From positions 124,001 to 188,000 of the forward strand of contig NZ_WPNZ01000019.1 in NCBI RefSeq assembly GCF_009755605.1: DNA of 64,000 nt, given 5' to 3'. Both the position numbers and the translations under genes were made by a program. Under the pieces are notes generated by a model. It was not told the origin of the DNA, made no database searches, and was given only the letters and a program-made list of their open reading frames with translations. Source of the DNA: Streptomyces typhae (GTDB lineage: Bacteria > Actinomycetota > Actinomycetes > Streptomycetales > Streptomycetaceae). Positions 14,510 to 23,247 of the stretch are shown here, in pieces (within the stretch, counting starts at the first letter, position 1; each line of letters opens with the position of its first letter).

Positions 14510-17428
14510 CTACTCCGGGGGCGCGGCGGCGGTCCACCCCTGCCGGTGGGCGATGGCGGCGGCCCGGGTGCGGGTGGAGGCGCCGAGTTTGGCCAGGATG
14601 TGGGAGACGTGCACTCCCGCGGTGCTGGGGGAGATGTGCAGGCGGCCCGCGATCTGCCGGTTGCTCAGGCCCTCGGCGATGAGCAGCAGCACTTCGTGTT
14701 CGCGTGCGGTGAGACGCGCGGTGCCGTGCGCTGTGCCGGGTGCGTCGGCGCCTTCGGCGGGGCGTGCGGGGGGAGCGCCGTGCGACGCGGGGGCCTGGCC
14801 CGCCGCCAGGGCGATCCGGCGGCTGAGCGGTGCCGCGCCCAGGGAGTCGGCCAGCTCCGCCGCCTCCTCGAGCTGGGCCGACCCGCCGGTGAGGTCACCC
14901 GCGGCGAGCGCTGACCTCCCCGCGCGCAGCAGACACTGGGCCAGGTGGTAGGGCTGCCCCAGCTCCCTCCACGCGCTCACCGCCTGCTGCCATCCGCCGC
15001 CGCGGAGGAGGGCGTGGAGGTGGCTGCGCCGCGCCCGGTCGAGGCGACCGTACTCGGGCAACCCCGCGTCGAGCAGGGTGAGTTCGGTGCGACGGTCCTC
15101 GGCCTGTTGCGCCGTCGGGCCGTTGCAGTCGGCGTCGAGCCGTGCCTCCTGGACCAACGCTCCGGTGACCAGGACGGAGCGGGCCTCACTGCTCGGCACC
15201 CGCGTGAACCACGGGTCGGCGAGGGTGCGGCCCAGGACGCGGTCGGCTTCCTCCGGGTCGCCCTGGGCGACGGCGAGCAGGCACACCAGTTGGTAGTGCT
15301 GGAGCAAGCCGGTGCTGCGCAGCGCGTCCGCGGGCCCGGAGGCCGCCGCCGCGGCTGCCGCCACGTCGCCGCGGCACAGCGCGAGCCGCCCGACGAGACG
15401 GCGCAGATGCTGCCGGGCCGCCGGCGGCGGGTCTTCGGCGAGCGCCTCGTCGAGCAGCGCGCTCGCGTGGTCCCACCGCCCCGTCAGGATCAGGCCGTGC
15501 GCGGCGTAGCAGGCGAGATCGGCGCCCCGGCTGAGGCCGAGCCCGGAACGGCGGGCGCGGCGGAAGCCGTCCAGGGCCGCGTCGACGCCGCGCCGGTGCT
15601 CGCCGGTCCGGGTGTGCACCATCGCCTCGTACATCGGCACGGTCAGGAGCAGATCGTGGCTGTCGAGCCGCTCGGCGAGGCCCCGGGCCTCCGCCAGCGC
15701 GCCGAGGTCGCCGTCGCGGGCGCCGGTGCCGAGCAGGCCCCGGACGGTGACGGTCGCGTCGCCGGTGTGCCGGCCGATGCGCAGGGCCTCGTCGAACGCC
15801 CACCGCGCCGCGTCGGCGTCCGGCAGCAGCCCCATGGCCATGACCCCGAGCACCCGGCCCCGCAGCACGTTCCCGACGTCGTCGGGCAGCAGCCTGAGCG
15901 CGTGGTCGAAGTCGGCGTTGCCGGTGCCGCCGAGGCGGTGCCGGAGCCTGCCGCGATGTTCGAGCAGCAGGGCGGCGCGCTCGGGCGCACGGCGCTCGTC
16001 GACGGCGGCGAGACCGGCCGTGGCGTGGTCGATGCCGCGCCGGTAGTCCCCGCTGAACATGCAGGCCTCGGCGGCCTCGGTCAGGACGCCGACCAGGTCG
16101 GCGCCGCGCGGGCCGGAGTCGAGGGGGCCGATGTCGAGGGGGCCCGTGCCGCTCGGGCCGGTGCCGAGCGCGGCAGACGGGTCCCGTACACGGTCCCAGA
16201 GGTCGAGGACCCGCTCCAGCATGCGGCGCTGCTCGTCGTAGGCGTAGGAGCGGCGGGCCCGGTGCGCGGCCCGGTACGCGAAGGCCAGAGCCCGCTCGTG
16301 GTCCCCCGCGGCGTAGGTGTGCGCGGCCAGCTCCGCGTAGGCGTCGCTGTCGCGCAGGGCCTCCGCGTAACGGGTGTGCAGCCGTATCCGCTCGCCGGGC
16401 AGCAGGTCCTCGTACACGGCCTGGCGGATGAGCGCGTGCCGGAAGGCGTATCCGTCGTCGGCCGTCACGAGCAGACCCTGGTCGACCAGGGGGCGCAGCA
16501 GGGCGTCCAGCTCCGGACCGCTCTCGTCGGCCACGCTCTCCAGGAGGCGGTGCGTGACGAAGTCGCCGCCCGCCGACACCAGGCTCAGCAGCAGCCGGGC
16601 GGGGGAGGGCAGCGCGCGCGGGGCCCGCAGGAGCAGTTCGCGCAGGCTGTCCGGTGTGTGGGAGTCCCCGTGGGCGAGTGCCTCGACGAAGAGCGGGTTG
16701 CCGTCGCTGCGCCGGTGGACGCGGTGCACGGTGGCGGCGTCGGGCGCGGTGCCGAGGATCGCCGCCAGTTGCAGGCCGACATGGCCCTCGGTGAGCCGGG
16801 GCAGCCGCAGAGTGGTGGTGCGGGGGCCGCGCGCGAGCTCGGACAGCAACGGCCCGAGCTGTCCCGCGCCCGCCCCACCGAGCCGGTACGTGGCGAGCAG
16901 CAGCACGCCGGGCTGCGTCAGATTGCGGGCCAGGAACGCGAACAGCTCCCGGGAGGCGGCGTCCGCCCAGTGCAGATCCTCGACGGCGACGACGACGGGC
17001 CGGGCGGCGGCCACCTCCTCGACCAGCGCGAGGACCTCCTCGTACAGCCGGTGCTTCCCGGAGAGCGGCCGCTGCTCCCCGGGCTGCGCCTCGGGCACCT
17101 CGCCGAGCTCGGGGAACCAGCGCGCCAGCTCCCGGTACCGTCCGGCCGCAGCCGCCCCCTCCCGGACGAGACGCCGAAGGACCGCCACGAAAGGCGCGTA
17201 CGCGAGCCCCTCGCCCCCGAACTCCGCGCAGGCTCCCCGCACCATCCGGACCGGGAGGTCCAGCGCGTGCTCGAACTCCGTGACGAGCCGCGACTTCCCG
17301 ATCCCGGCCTCACCGGCGACGAGCGCCACCGCGGGCGCCCCCACCGCCGTCTGCCACGCCCCCGCAAGCGCCGCCAGCGCGTCGTCCCGGCCGACGAACA
17401 CCGGACTGACCACGCGATCCGACACCAT
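14510..17428 (-). CDS. LAL-type LuxR regulator (large ATP-binding)
   Basis: A 972-residue regulator. The AAA-type ATPase at the N-terminus has Walker A in AGEAGIGKSRL (about residues 38-48) and Walker B in VVVAVEDLHWAD. A long alpha-helical TPR-like middle follows, then a C-terminal LuxR helix-turn-helix with LTAREHEVLLLIAEGLSNRQ and SPSTAGVHVSHIL. Start: ATG at 17428. It is divergent from the Eis-like acetyltransferase, with a 67-bp AT-richer gap, and convergent with biosynthetic locus 1 (ends 64 bp apart). It might regulate either neighbour. The inducer is unknown. Confidence 0.92.
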   Translation of the reverse strand: MVSDRVVSPVFVGRDDALAALAGAWQTAVGAPAVALVAGEAGIGKSRLVTEFEHALDLPVRMVRGACAEFGGEGLAYAPFVAVLRRLVREGAAAAGRYRELARWFPELGEVPEAQPGEQRPLSGKHRLYEEVLALVEEVAAARPVVVAVEDLHWADAASRELFAFLARNLTQPGVLLLATYRLGGAGAGQLGPLLSELARGPRTTTLRLPRLTEGHVGLQLAAILGTAPDAATVHRVHRRSDGNPLFVEALAHGDSHTPDSLRELLLRAPRALPSPARLLLSLVSAGGDFVTHRLLESVADESGPELDALLRPLVDQGLLVTADDGYAFRHALIRQAVYEDLLPGERIRLHTRYAEALRDSDAYAELAAHTYAAGDHERALAFAYRAAHRARRSYAYDEQRRMLERVLDLWDRVRDPSAALGTGPSGTGPLDIGPLDSGPRGADLVGVLTEAAEACMFSGDYRRGIDHATAGLAAVDERRAPERAALLLEHRGRLRHRLGGTGNADFDHALRLLPDDVGNVLRGRVLGVMAMGLLPDADAARWAFDEALRIGRHTGDATVTVRGLLGTGARDGDLGALAEARGLAERLDSHDLLLTVPMYEAMVHTRTGEHRRGVDAALDGFRRARRSGLGLSRGADLACYAAHGLILTGRWDHASALLDEALAEDPPPAARQHLRRLVGRLALCRGDVAAAAAAASGPADALRSTGLLQHYQLVCLLAVAQGDPEEADRVLGRTLADPWFTRVPSSEARSVLVTGALVQEARLDADCNGPTAQQAEDRRTELTLLDAGLPEYGRLDRARRSHLHALLRGGGWQQAVSAWRELGQPYHLAQCLLRAGRSALAAGDLTGGSAQLEEAAELADSLGAAPLSRRIALAAGQAPASHGAPPARPAEGADAPGTAHGTARLTAREHEVLLLIAEGLSNRQIAGRLHISPSTAGVHVSHILAKLGASTRTRAAAIAHRQGWTAAAPPE

Positions 17429-17495
17429 GGCGCCAGCATATAAATACCGAACTCGCACGATGCGGCACGGGTGTTTACCCCGCCACGCTCGACCC

Positions 17496-18779
17496 ATGAA
17501 CGCCCCGCACACGAACGCCCCGCACACGGATATCCCGCACACCATCGCCTCGCACACGAACGCCCCGCACCCCCTGCGCACCATCGAGGCCCACGAGTTC
17601 GACGCCTGGGCCCGCATGGTCACCACCACCTACGGCCAGGACTGGCGCGAGGGCGCCCTCAGAAGCGCCCGCTCGGTGATCGAACCGGCGCGCACACTGG
17701 CCGCGTACGACGGCCGGGACATCGTCGGCGGCGCGTCCGTCTACGGCCGCGTCCTCACGGTCCCCGGCGCCCGCACCCCGGTCGCGGGCGTCACACTCGT
17801 CGCGGTCCTGCCCACCCACCGCCGGCGCGGCATCCTCACCACGATGATGCGGCAGCAGCTCACCGAACTGCACGAGTCGGGCGGCGAGGCGATCGCCGCG
17901 CTCAACGCCGCCGAGGCCACCATCTACGGCCGCTTCGGCTACGCCGCCGCCTCCCACCTGGCCCGCATCCGGGGCGACAAGAGGGACATGGCTCTGCGCG
18001 CGGACGCAGACCCGGGGCCCGGCACCCTCCGCCTGCTCGACGCCGACCGCGCCCGCCCGCTCCTGGAGAAGATCCACGACACCGTCCGCCTGCGGACCGT
18101 CGGCTGGGTCGACCGGGCGGAGAAGTACTGGGACGCCCGCCTCCACGACCCCGAGCACGCCCGCCACGGGGCGACGGCCCTGCGCTTCGCGGTCCACTCG
18201 GAACCCGGAGGGGAAGCCACCGGCTACGCCCTCTACCGGTCCGGGGGACGCACCGTGCAGATCGTCGAACTCGTCGCCACCACGCGGCAGTCCTACGCGA
18301 GCCTGTGGCGCTACTTCATCGACCTCGACGCCCACGACCACCTCACCTACGAAGGGGCCGTCGACGAGCCCCTGCCCCACCTTCTGCGGAATCCGCGGGC
18401 CGTACGCACCACCGTGGTCGACAATCTGTGGGTCCGCCTCGTGGACGTCGGCCGGGCGCTCACCGCACGCCGCTACCCCGCCGGGCTGGACGTGGTCCTG
18501 GAGGTCGAAGACACCTTCTGCCCCTGGAACACCGGCCGCCACCACCTGCGCGCCGAAGGGGAGACCGTCACCTGCGAACGCACCCGGGCCCGAGCCGACC
18601 TGCGCCTGTCCGTGGCCGAACTGGGGGCGGCCTATCTGGGCGGGCCCACCCTGGCGGCCCTCGCGGCCGCAGGCCGTGTCCAGGAGCTGCGGCCCGGCGC
18701 GCTGGCCGCCGCGTCGCGCGCCTTCCGCGGGGAACGGGAGCCCTTCCACGTGTCCGGTGGTGCCTTTCCGGCCTTCTGA
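17496..18779 (+). CDS. Eis-like GNAT N-acetyltransferase
   Basis: A 427-residue member of the 'enhanced intracellular survival' acetyltransferase family. The N-terminal GNAT core shows VAGVTLVAVLPTHRRRGILTTMM (acetyl-CoA loop R-R-x-G-I/L), and NAAEATIYGRFGYAAAS is the usual Eis segment. A second GNAT-like domain and an SCP-like C-terminal domain follow, ending GAFPAF, where the free C-terminal carboxylate is a known catalytic feature of Eis proteins. It may acetylate aminoglycosides or other amines. The first about 26 residues are five repeats of an N-A-P-H-T-like pentad, unrelated to the family, so a downstream start is possible. It is divergent from the LAL regulator. Confidence 0.9.
   Translation: MNAPHTNAPHTDIPHTIASHTNAPHPLRTIEAHEFDAWARMVTTTYGQDWREGALRSARSVIEPARTLAAYDGRDIVGGASVYGRVLTVPGARTPVAGVTLVAVLPTHRRRGILTTMMRQQLTELHESGGEAIAALNAAEATIYGRFGYAAASHLARIRGDKRDMALRADADPGPGTLRLLDADRARPLLEKIHDTVRLRTVGWVDRAEKYWDARLHDPEHARHGATALRFAVHSEPGGEATGYALYRSGGRTVQIVELVATTRQSYASLWRYFIDLDAHDHLTYEGAVDEPLPHLLRNPRAVRTTVVDNLWVRLVDVGRALTARRYPAGLDVVLEVEDTFCPWNTGRHHLRAEGETVTCERTRARADLRLSVAELGAAYLGGPTLAALAAAGRVQELRPGALAAASRAFRGEREPFHVSGGAFPAF
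17499..17573. repeat. 15-bp coding tandem repeat, five units
   Basis: Units AACGCCCCGCACACG at 17499-17513 and 17514-17528 are identical, followed by three diverged units at 17529-17543, 17544-17558 and 17559-17573. They are in frame and encode NAPHT-like pentads at the N-terminus of the Eis-like protein. The length is a multiple of three, so unit loss or gain would not break the frame. Confidence 0.85.
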
Positions 18780-18808
18780 GTGTCCGGTGGCGCCTCCCGG
18801 CCCGCTGA
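18750..18808. repeat. ~30-bp duplication containing the acetyltransferase stop codon
   Basis: The segment 18750-18779, which ends with the TGA of the Eis-like gene, is repeated with a few changes and a one-base deletion at 18780-18808, which again ends in CTGA. A third, shorter echo (CCCTCTGAGG) follows near 18830. It is the clearest of the stop-proximal duplications. Confidence 0.85.
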
Positions 18809-18897
18809 AGCCGACCCTCTGCAGCCGGCCCTCTGAGGTCGGCCTTCCTCAACACCGGGCCCACAGTGCCGCACGCAGCACAGAACGGAGCAGACCC

Positions 18898-19908
18898 ATG
18901 GAGAAACAGATGATGAGAAGCAACCGGCTCGGGAACACCGCGGTGCGCGTCACCGAACTCGGCTTCGGCGGCGGACCGCTCGGCGGGCTCTACACCCCGT
19001 TGGACGACGAGACCGCCGCGGGCGCCCTGGAAGCCGCGTGGGAGGGCGGGATCCGCTATTTCGACACCTCTCCCCACTACGGCATCGGGCACTCCGAACG
19101 CCGCACCGGCGTACTGCTCCGCGACAAGCCGCGCGAGCAGGTCACGCTCTCGACGAAGGTCGGGCGGCTGCTGGTGCCGCAGGATCCCGGGGGCCGGACG
19201 GACGAGGGCTTCGCCGTGCCCGCCACCCACCGCCGGGTGTGGGACTTCACGCGCGACGGGGTGCTGCGCAGCGTGGAGGACTCGCTCGGCCGCATGGGCG
19301 TCGACCGGATCGACCTGCTCATGCTCCACGACGCGGAACAGCACTTCGAGGACGCGCTGCGTGACGGCTACCGGGCCCTCGCCGAACTGCGCGACCAGCA
19401 CGTGGTGGGCGCCATAGGCGCGGGCATGTACCACCCCGCCATGCTGACCAGACTCGTGAAGGAGACGGACGTCGACGTGGTCATGCTGTCCGGCCGCTAC
19501 ACGCTGCTCGACCACAGCGCCCTCGACGAACTGCTGCCCGCGTGCACGGCCCGGGGCGTCTCGGTCCTCGCGGCGTCCGTCTTCAACTCCGGCCTGCTCG
19601 CCACGGACCGGCCCCTGAAGGAGTCCACCTTCGACTACGCGCCCACCACGTCGGACATGCTGGAGCGCGCCCACCGCCTGGCCGACGTCGCCGAGGCGCA
19701 CGGGGTCACGCTCCCGCAGCTGGCGATGGCCTTTCCGCTGCGGCACCCCGCCGTCGCGGGCATCGTCGTCGGCATGCGCTCCGCGGCCGAGGTACGGAAG
19801 AACCTGGCGGCGTTCCGCACGCCGGTCCCGGAGCAGGTGTGGGACGACCTGCGCGCCGCGGGCCTCCTCGACGAACGGACGGCCGCCGCGGGCCCGGCGC
19901 CCGCCTGA
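18898..19908 (+). CDS. Aldo/keto reductase (L-fucose/D-threo-aldose dehydrogenase-like)
   Basis: A 336-residue AKR-fold NAD(P)H-dependent oxidoreductase. It shows the catalytic Asp/Tyr segment in RYFDTSPHYGIGHSE, the catalytic Lys in LSTKVGRLL, and His in LMLHDAEQ. The overall pattern (LGFGGGPLGGLY, AVAGIVVGMRS) matches the D-threo-aldose 1-dehydrogenase/pyridoxal 4-dehydrogenase subgroup. Start: ATG at 18898 with ACGGAG upstream. It lies tail-to-tail with the galactose-oxidase-like gene across a shared hairpin terminator. A sugar or aldehyde substrate is likely; nothing ties it to a specific pathway. Confidence 0.9.
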   Translation: MEKQMMRSNRLGNTAVRVTELGFGGGPLGGLYTPLDDETAAGALEAAWEGGIRYFDTSPHYGIGHSERRTGVLLRDKPREQVTLSTKVGRLLVPQDPGGRTDEGFAVPATHRRVWDFTRDGVLRSVEDSLGRMGVDRIDLLMLHDAEQHFEDALRDGYRALAELRDQHVVGAIGAGMYHPAMLTRLVKETDVDVVMLSGRYTLLDHSALDELLPACTARGVSVLAASVFNSGLLATDRPLKESTFDYAPTTSDMLERAHRLADVAEAHGVTLPQLAMAFPLRHPAVAGIVVGMRSAAEVRKNLAAFRTPVPEQVWDDLRAAGLLDERTAAAGPAPA

Positions 19909-19919
19909 ACGTCGAACGT

Positions 19920-19969
19920 CCCGTACGGCCACCCCGAGGCAGCGCTCTCCTCGCGGGTGGCCGTACGGG
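19920..19969. terminator. Bidirectional terminator hairpin
   Basis: A perfect 15-bp inverted repeat, CCCGTACGGCCACCC (19920-19934) against GGGTGGCCGTACGGG (19955-19969), with a 20-base loop. It sits between the convergent aldo/keto reductase (ends 19908) and galactose-oxidase-like gene (ends 19991), so it can serve both. It lacks a U-tract, as is usual in Streptomyces. Confidence 0.85.
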
Positions 19970-19990
19970 CGCGGGCGGGCCCGCCCGCGG

Positions 19991-22537
19991 TCAGTTCACG
20001 GTGATCATTCGTGCCTTGCTCGGTGTCCCGGCCGCGTCGAGTGCGAACAGCAGATAGCTGCCGGGCAGTGCCACCCCCGGGTCGGAGGGGATGGTGAGGG
20101 TGTACGACGTCGCACTGTCACGGGTGAAGGTGAGCGGCACGCGCCGCTGGTCGTTGTCCGTGGAGTGGGTCGCCGCGCCCGCCCGCACCAGGGCGAACCT
20201 GGTGACCGCCGAGTCCGTGGTCACGGGTACGGTCGCCCCGTGGCGCACGCGGGAGGGCACGGTGCCCGTGACGACCGGGCGCTTGCGTTCGGTGCCGTCG
20301 GCGTTGAGCAGATAGGGCGGGGTGAAGATCGCCCCGTCGGCGTGGTTGGTGGCGCAGTCGCCGCACAGGCCGCCGCCCCCGGAGAAGATGCGCCCGTCGG
20401 GCAGCAGATTGGCCACGCTGTGGTAGTTGCGCGGCACGGGCATGCTCGCCATCCGCGTGAACCGCCCCGTCGCCGGGTCCCATATCTCCGGTGTGAGCGC
20501 GGACGTCGCGTCGCTGAACGGCACCGGATAGGACTGCCCGCCGAACACGGCGACCTTGCCGTCCGGCATGACCACGCTGTTGCTGAAGGAACGGGCGTAG
20601 TCCATGTCGCCGGTACGCGTGGCGCGCGGCTGGCCGCCCGCACTGAGGTCGACCGTGTACGCGCGCCGGGTGGCCGTCGTGTCCTCGTAGGCGGTCGCGC
20701 CGCCGAGCGTGAGGAGCTTGCCGATGTCGTACGCGACGGCGTTGCCGTTCATGGCGTCCGGGCTGTCGGCGCGGTTGCCGGCGGCGGCGATGGAACCGTT
20801 GCCCTGGGTGGAGATCCAGTTCATCTGCTTGCTCGGCCCGAGGTGCAGGACCCGGCCGTTGGACGTCGCGTGCAGCCACTGGTGGTTGTCGGCCCGGTAG
20901 GGTCCGCGCGGGTCGCCCGTCATGGTGGTGGTCGCCGGTACACCGGACAGCTTGCGCCAGCCGCCGGTGGTCGGCGACCAGACCTCGCCGTCCTTGCCCG
21001 CGCTCGGGTTGCCGCTCCAGGAGCCGCCGAGGACGAAGGCGTCGCCGTTGGAGAGCAGGGTCATGGCCTGGTAGCCGCGGGCGATGTTCATGTCGGTCGT
21101 GGACGACCAGCTGTCGGTGGCCGGATCGTAGATGCTGGCCCGTTCGGCGTTGCTGCCGCCGGTGACGAGGACCCGGCCGTCCTTGAGGACCGCGATGCCG
21201 GGGCAGAACATGTCGTGCTTGGTGTTGTCGACGCGGCGCTGGGTGACGGCTCCCGTGCCGAGGTCCATGATCGCGGTCTGGGTGAAGCCGTTGCTCCCGC
21301 CGAAGCGGTCGATGCCGTACGCGGACCAGGCGAGCAGCTTGTTGTTGGGCAGCAGGGCGGTGGCCACGGGCACCAGCGGGAAACCGGTGACCCGGCCCCA
21401 GGAACCGGAGGTCGCCGGATTCGCCGGGCCGCTCAGCCGGATCTCCGCCGCCGAGGACCACGGCCCGCGCCCGCCCGCCTCGGTGGTCGCCGTCAGGCGT
21501 ACGTACCGCGCGCTGACGGTGCGGGAGAAGGTCGCGCCCTTGACGGTGTCGTCGTCCTTCCAGGTGCCGCTCGCGACGGGCGCCCCGAACGTGGTGCCGT
21601 CCGTGCTGGTCGTGACGGTGTAGGCGCCGACGCGGCCGTTGGCGCCGGACTTGCGCGGCTGGTAGGAGAGGGCCGAGACGTCGCGGGCGCTCTTCATGTC
21701 GATGGTGATGCTGTGCGGCAGGGGCTGCGGGGTGCCGGAGTAGCGGCTGTGCCAGATGGTGTCCGCGTCACCGTCGAGGACGTTCGCGGCCCTGTCCGTC
21801 GCGCTGCTCGTCTCCTCGTCGCTTGCCGACGCGGTCCAGCCCGTCCGGGCCAGGTCGACCACGGAGGCGGGCGAGCCGGGGTCGCCGAGCAGGTTGATCT
21901 CGGCCGCCGACGACCACGGGCCGCGGTTTCCCGCCTCGCTGGTCGCGGTGAGCCGCACATGGCGGGCGCCCTGCGCGGCGAAGCTCAGGGTCTTGGCGGC
22001 CGCGTCGTCGCCGAGGGTGCCGGAGGCGACGGCCGCGCCCCAACTCGTACCGTTGGCACTCAGCTGGATGGTGTACGAACCCACCCTGCCGTTGGCGTTG
22101 TCGGTGCGCGGCTGGTAGACGAGCGCGGATACGACAGCGGTACGGTGCATGTCGATGGTGATGCTGTGCGGAAGGGGAGTGGCGGTGCCGCTCCACTTGC
22201 TGTGCCAGATGGTGGAGTTGCTGCCGTCGAGGACGTTCGCGGCGCGGCCGTTCTCGGACGCCGTCTCCTCGTCGCTCGCGGACACGGTCCAGCCGGTCCT
22301 CGGGAGCACGGGAGCGGTCGGTTCCATGGCGTCGGCAGGTACCACCGGCTCGTGCGGTGCCGCCATCGGATGCCGCGGGTCGGGCGCCGCGGCGGGTCCC
22401 GCGTCGTTGGCGGCGGTGGCCGGGCCGACTCCGGCGAGCGGAAGCAGCGCGGCGACGATCGCGGCCAGCGCCAGGGCTATGAGGCCGGTGGATCTCAGCT
22501 TGTCGGGTGGAAAGGGCTTGAGCAGACGGGTCAACAT
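19991..22537 (-). CDS. Secreted galactose-oxidase-type copper radical oxidase with two discoidin/CBM32 domains
   Basis: An 848-residue exported enzyme. A signal peptide (LLKPFPPDKLRS then a hydrophobic core at about residues 17-42, TAA cleavage) is followed by two tandem F5/8C (CBM32) domains at about 80-217 and 232-369, near-copies of each other. A kelch propeller with a C-terminal Ig-like domain completes it. The copper-radical residues of fungal galactose oxidase are all identifiable with conserved spacing: Cys445 (FCPG) and Tyr489 (RGYQ) 44 apart for the thioether, Trp507, Tyr705-His706 (PRNYHS) and His791. It should oxidise a primary alcohol on a galactosyl-type glycan to aldehyde and release H2O2. 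Start: ATG at 22537 after GGGGGAC. The substrate is not known. Confidence 0.93.
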   Translation of the reverse strand: MLTRLLKPFPPDKLRSTGLIALALAAIVAALLPLAGVGPATAANDAGPAAAPDPRHPMAAPHEPVVPADAMEPTAPVLPRTGWTVSASDEETASENGRAANVLDGSNSTIWHSKWSGTATPLPHSITIDMHRTAVVSALVYQPRTDNANGRVGSYTIQLSANGTSWGAAVASGTLGDDAAAKTLSFAAQGARHVRLTATSEAGNRGPWSSAAEINLLGDPGSPASVVDLARTGWTASASDEETSSATDRAANVLDGDADTIWHSRYSGTPQPLPHSITIDMKSARDVSALSYQPRKSGANGRVGAYTVTTSTDGTTFGAPVASGTWKDDDTVKGATFSRTVSARYVRLTATTEAGGRGPWSSAAEIRLSGPANPATSGSWGRVTGFPLVPVATALLPNNKLLAWSAYGIDRFGGSNGFTQTAIMDLGTGAVTQRRVDNTKHDMFCPGIAVLKDGRVLVTGGSNAERASIYDPATDSWSSTTDMNIARGYQAMTLLSNGDAFVLGGSWSGNPSAGKDGEVWSPTTGGWRKLSGVPATTTMTGDPRGPYRADNHQWLHATSNGRVLHLGPSKQMNWISTQGNGSIAAAGNRADSPDAMNGNAVAYDIGKLLTLGGATAYEDTTATRRAYTVDLSAGGQPRATRTGDMDYARSFSNSVVMPDGKVAVFGGQSYPVPFSDATSALTPEIWDPATGRFTRMASMPVPRNYHSVANLLPDGRIFSGGGGLCGDCATNHADGAIFTPPYLLNADGTERKRPVVTGTVPSRVRHGATVPVTTDSAVTRFALVRAGAATHSTDNDQRRVPLTFTRDSATSYTLTIPSDPGVALPGSYLLFALDAAGTPSKARMITVN

Positions 22538-22638
22538 GATGTCCCCCCATAGGTGCGCGAAGGCGCGCAGATGAGGGCATGACCATGGCAACAGGGCCGA
22601 GGCGTGTAAAGAGTGTTCTCACGCCAATCGCCTCGTGT

Positions 22639-23157
22639 CTAGGCAGACCCGTCGGTCTCGTACGACCCGCGCGCGAGCACGGAATGGAAGGCGCTGCGGT
22701 AGTAGAGCAAGGGCTGCGCCCCCGGGCGCCGGGCGGTGTGTTCGACGCGGCCGAGGAAGAGGAGATGGTCGCCGCCGTCGTGGCTTGCCCAGGGCGTGCA
22801 GAAGAAGGTGGCCAGCGAGCCGCCGAGGGCGGGGGCCGTGTGCGGGGCCAAGCGCTCGGGCGGCGCCTGCCACGGTGGAACGTCGGGGGCGGTCTCCGCC
22901 CTGCCGGCGAAACGCAGCGCCAGGTCGTGCTGTTCCGCCGCCAGGACGTTGACGGTGAAGGGACGGCCCGGCAGCAGCCGGGCCGCCTTCGACGTGCGGT
23001 TCAGTGAGATCAGGACGAGCGGCGGGTTCAGTGAGACGGTCGTGAACGCGTTCACTGTGGCGCCGTGGAGGGCCTCGCCCACCGCCAGGCTGACGACGGT
23101 GACACCGGTGGCGAAGTAGCCCGCGCAGGTGCGGAGTTGCTCGGGGTCGACGGTCAC
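22639..23157 (-). CDS. Flavin reductase (HpaC-like), partner of the HpaB-type monooxygenase
   Basis: A 172-residue flavin reductase-domain protein with the family pattern YFATGVTVVSL, GATVNAFTTVSLNPPLVLISLN, PFTVNVLA and ALRFAG. It should use NAD(P)H to supply reduced FAD/FMN to the two-component monooxygenase encoded upstream in the same leftward operon. The start is set at GTG 23157, which has GAGGAG 7 bases before it; an in-frame GTG at 23190 lacks one. It is the last gene of locus 2. Confidence 0.9.
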   Translation of the reverse strand: MTVDPEQLRTCAGYFATGVTVVSLAVGEALHGATVNAFTTVSLNPPLVLISLNRTSKAARLLPGRPFTVNVLAAEQHDLALRFAGRAETAPDVPPWQAPPERLAPHTAPALGGSLATFFCTPWASHDGGDHLLFLGRVEHTARRPGAQPLLYYRSAFHSVLARGSYETDGSA

Positions 23158-23247
23158 CGGATCTCCTCGGTCGACGGGTGGACACGGCACAGCGGATCGG
23201 TGCGGGAGGCGTGGACAGATGTGGACGCGGGGCAGCGGACGGTGCGG

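Noticed and set aside
14945..17443. 832-codon plus-strand frame opposite the LAL regulator
   Set aside because: Antisense shadow; the leftward frame has Walker and LuxR helix-turn-helix motifs.
20165..22552. 795-codon plus-strand frame opposite the galactose-oxidase gene
   Set aside because: Antisense shadow rich in Gly, Arg and Val; the leftward protein has a signal peptide and all copper ligands.
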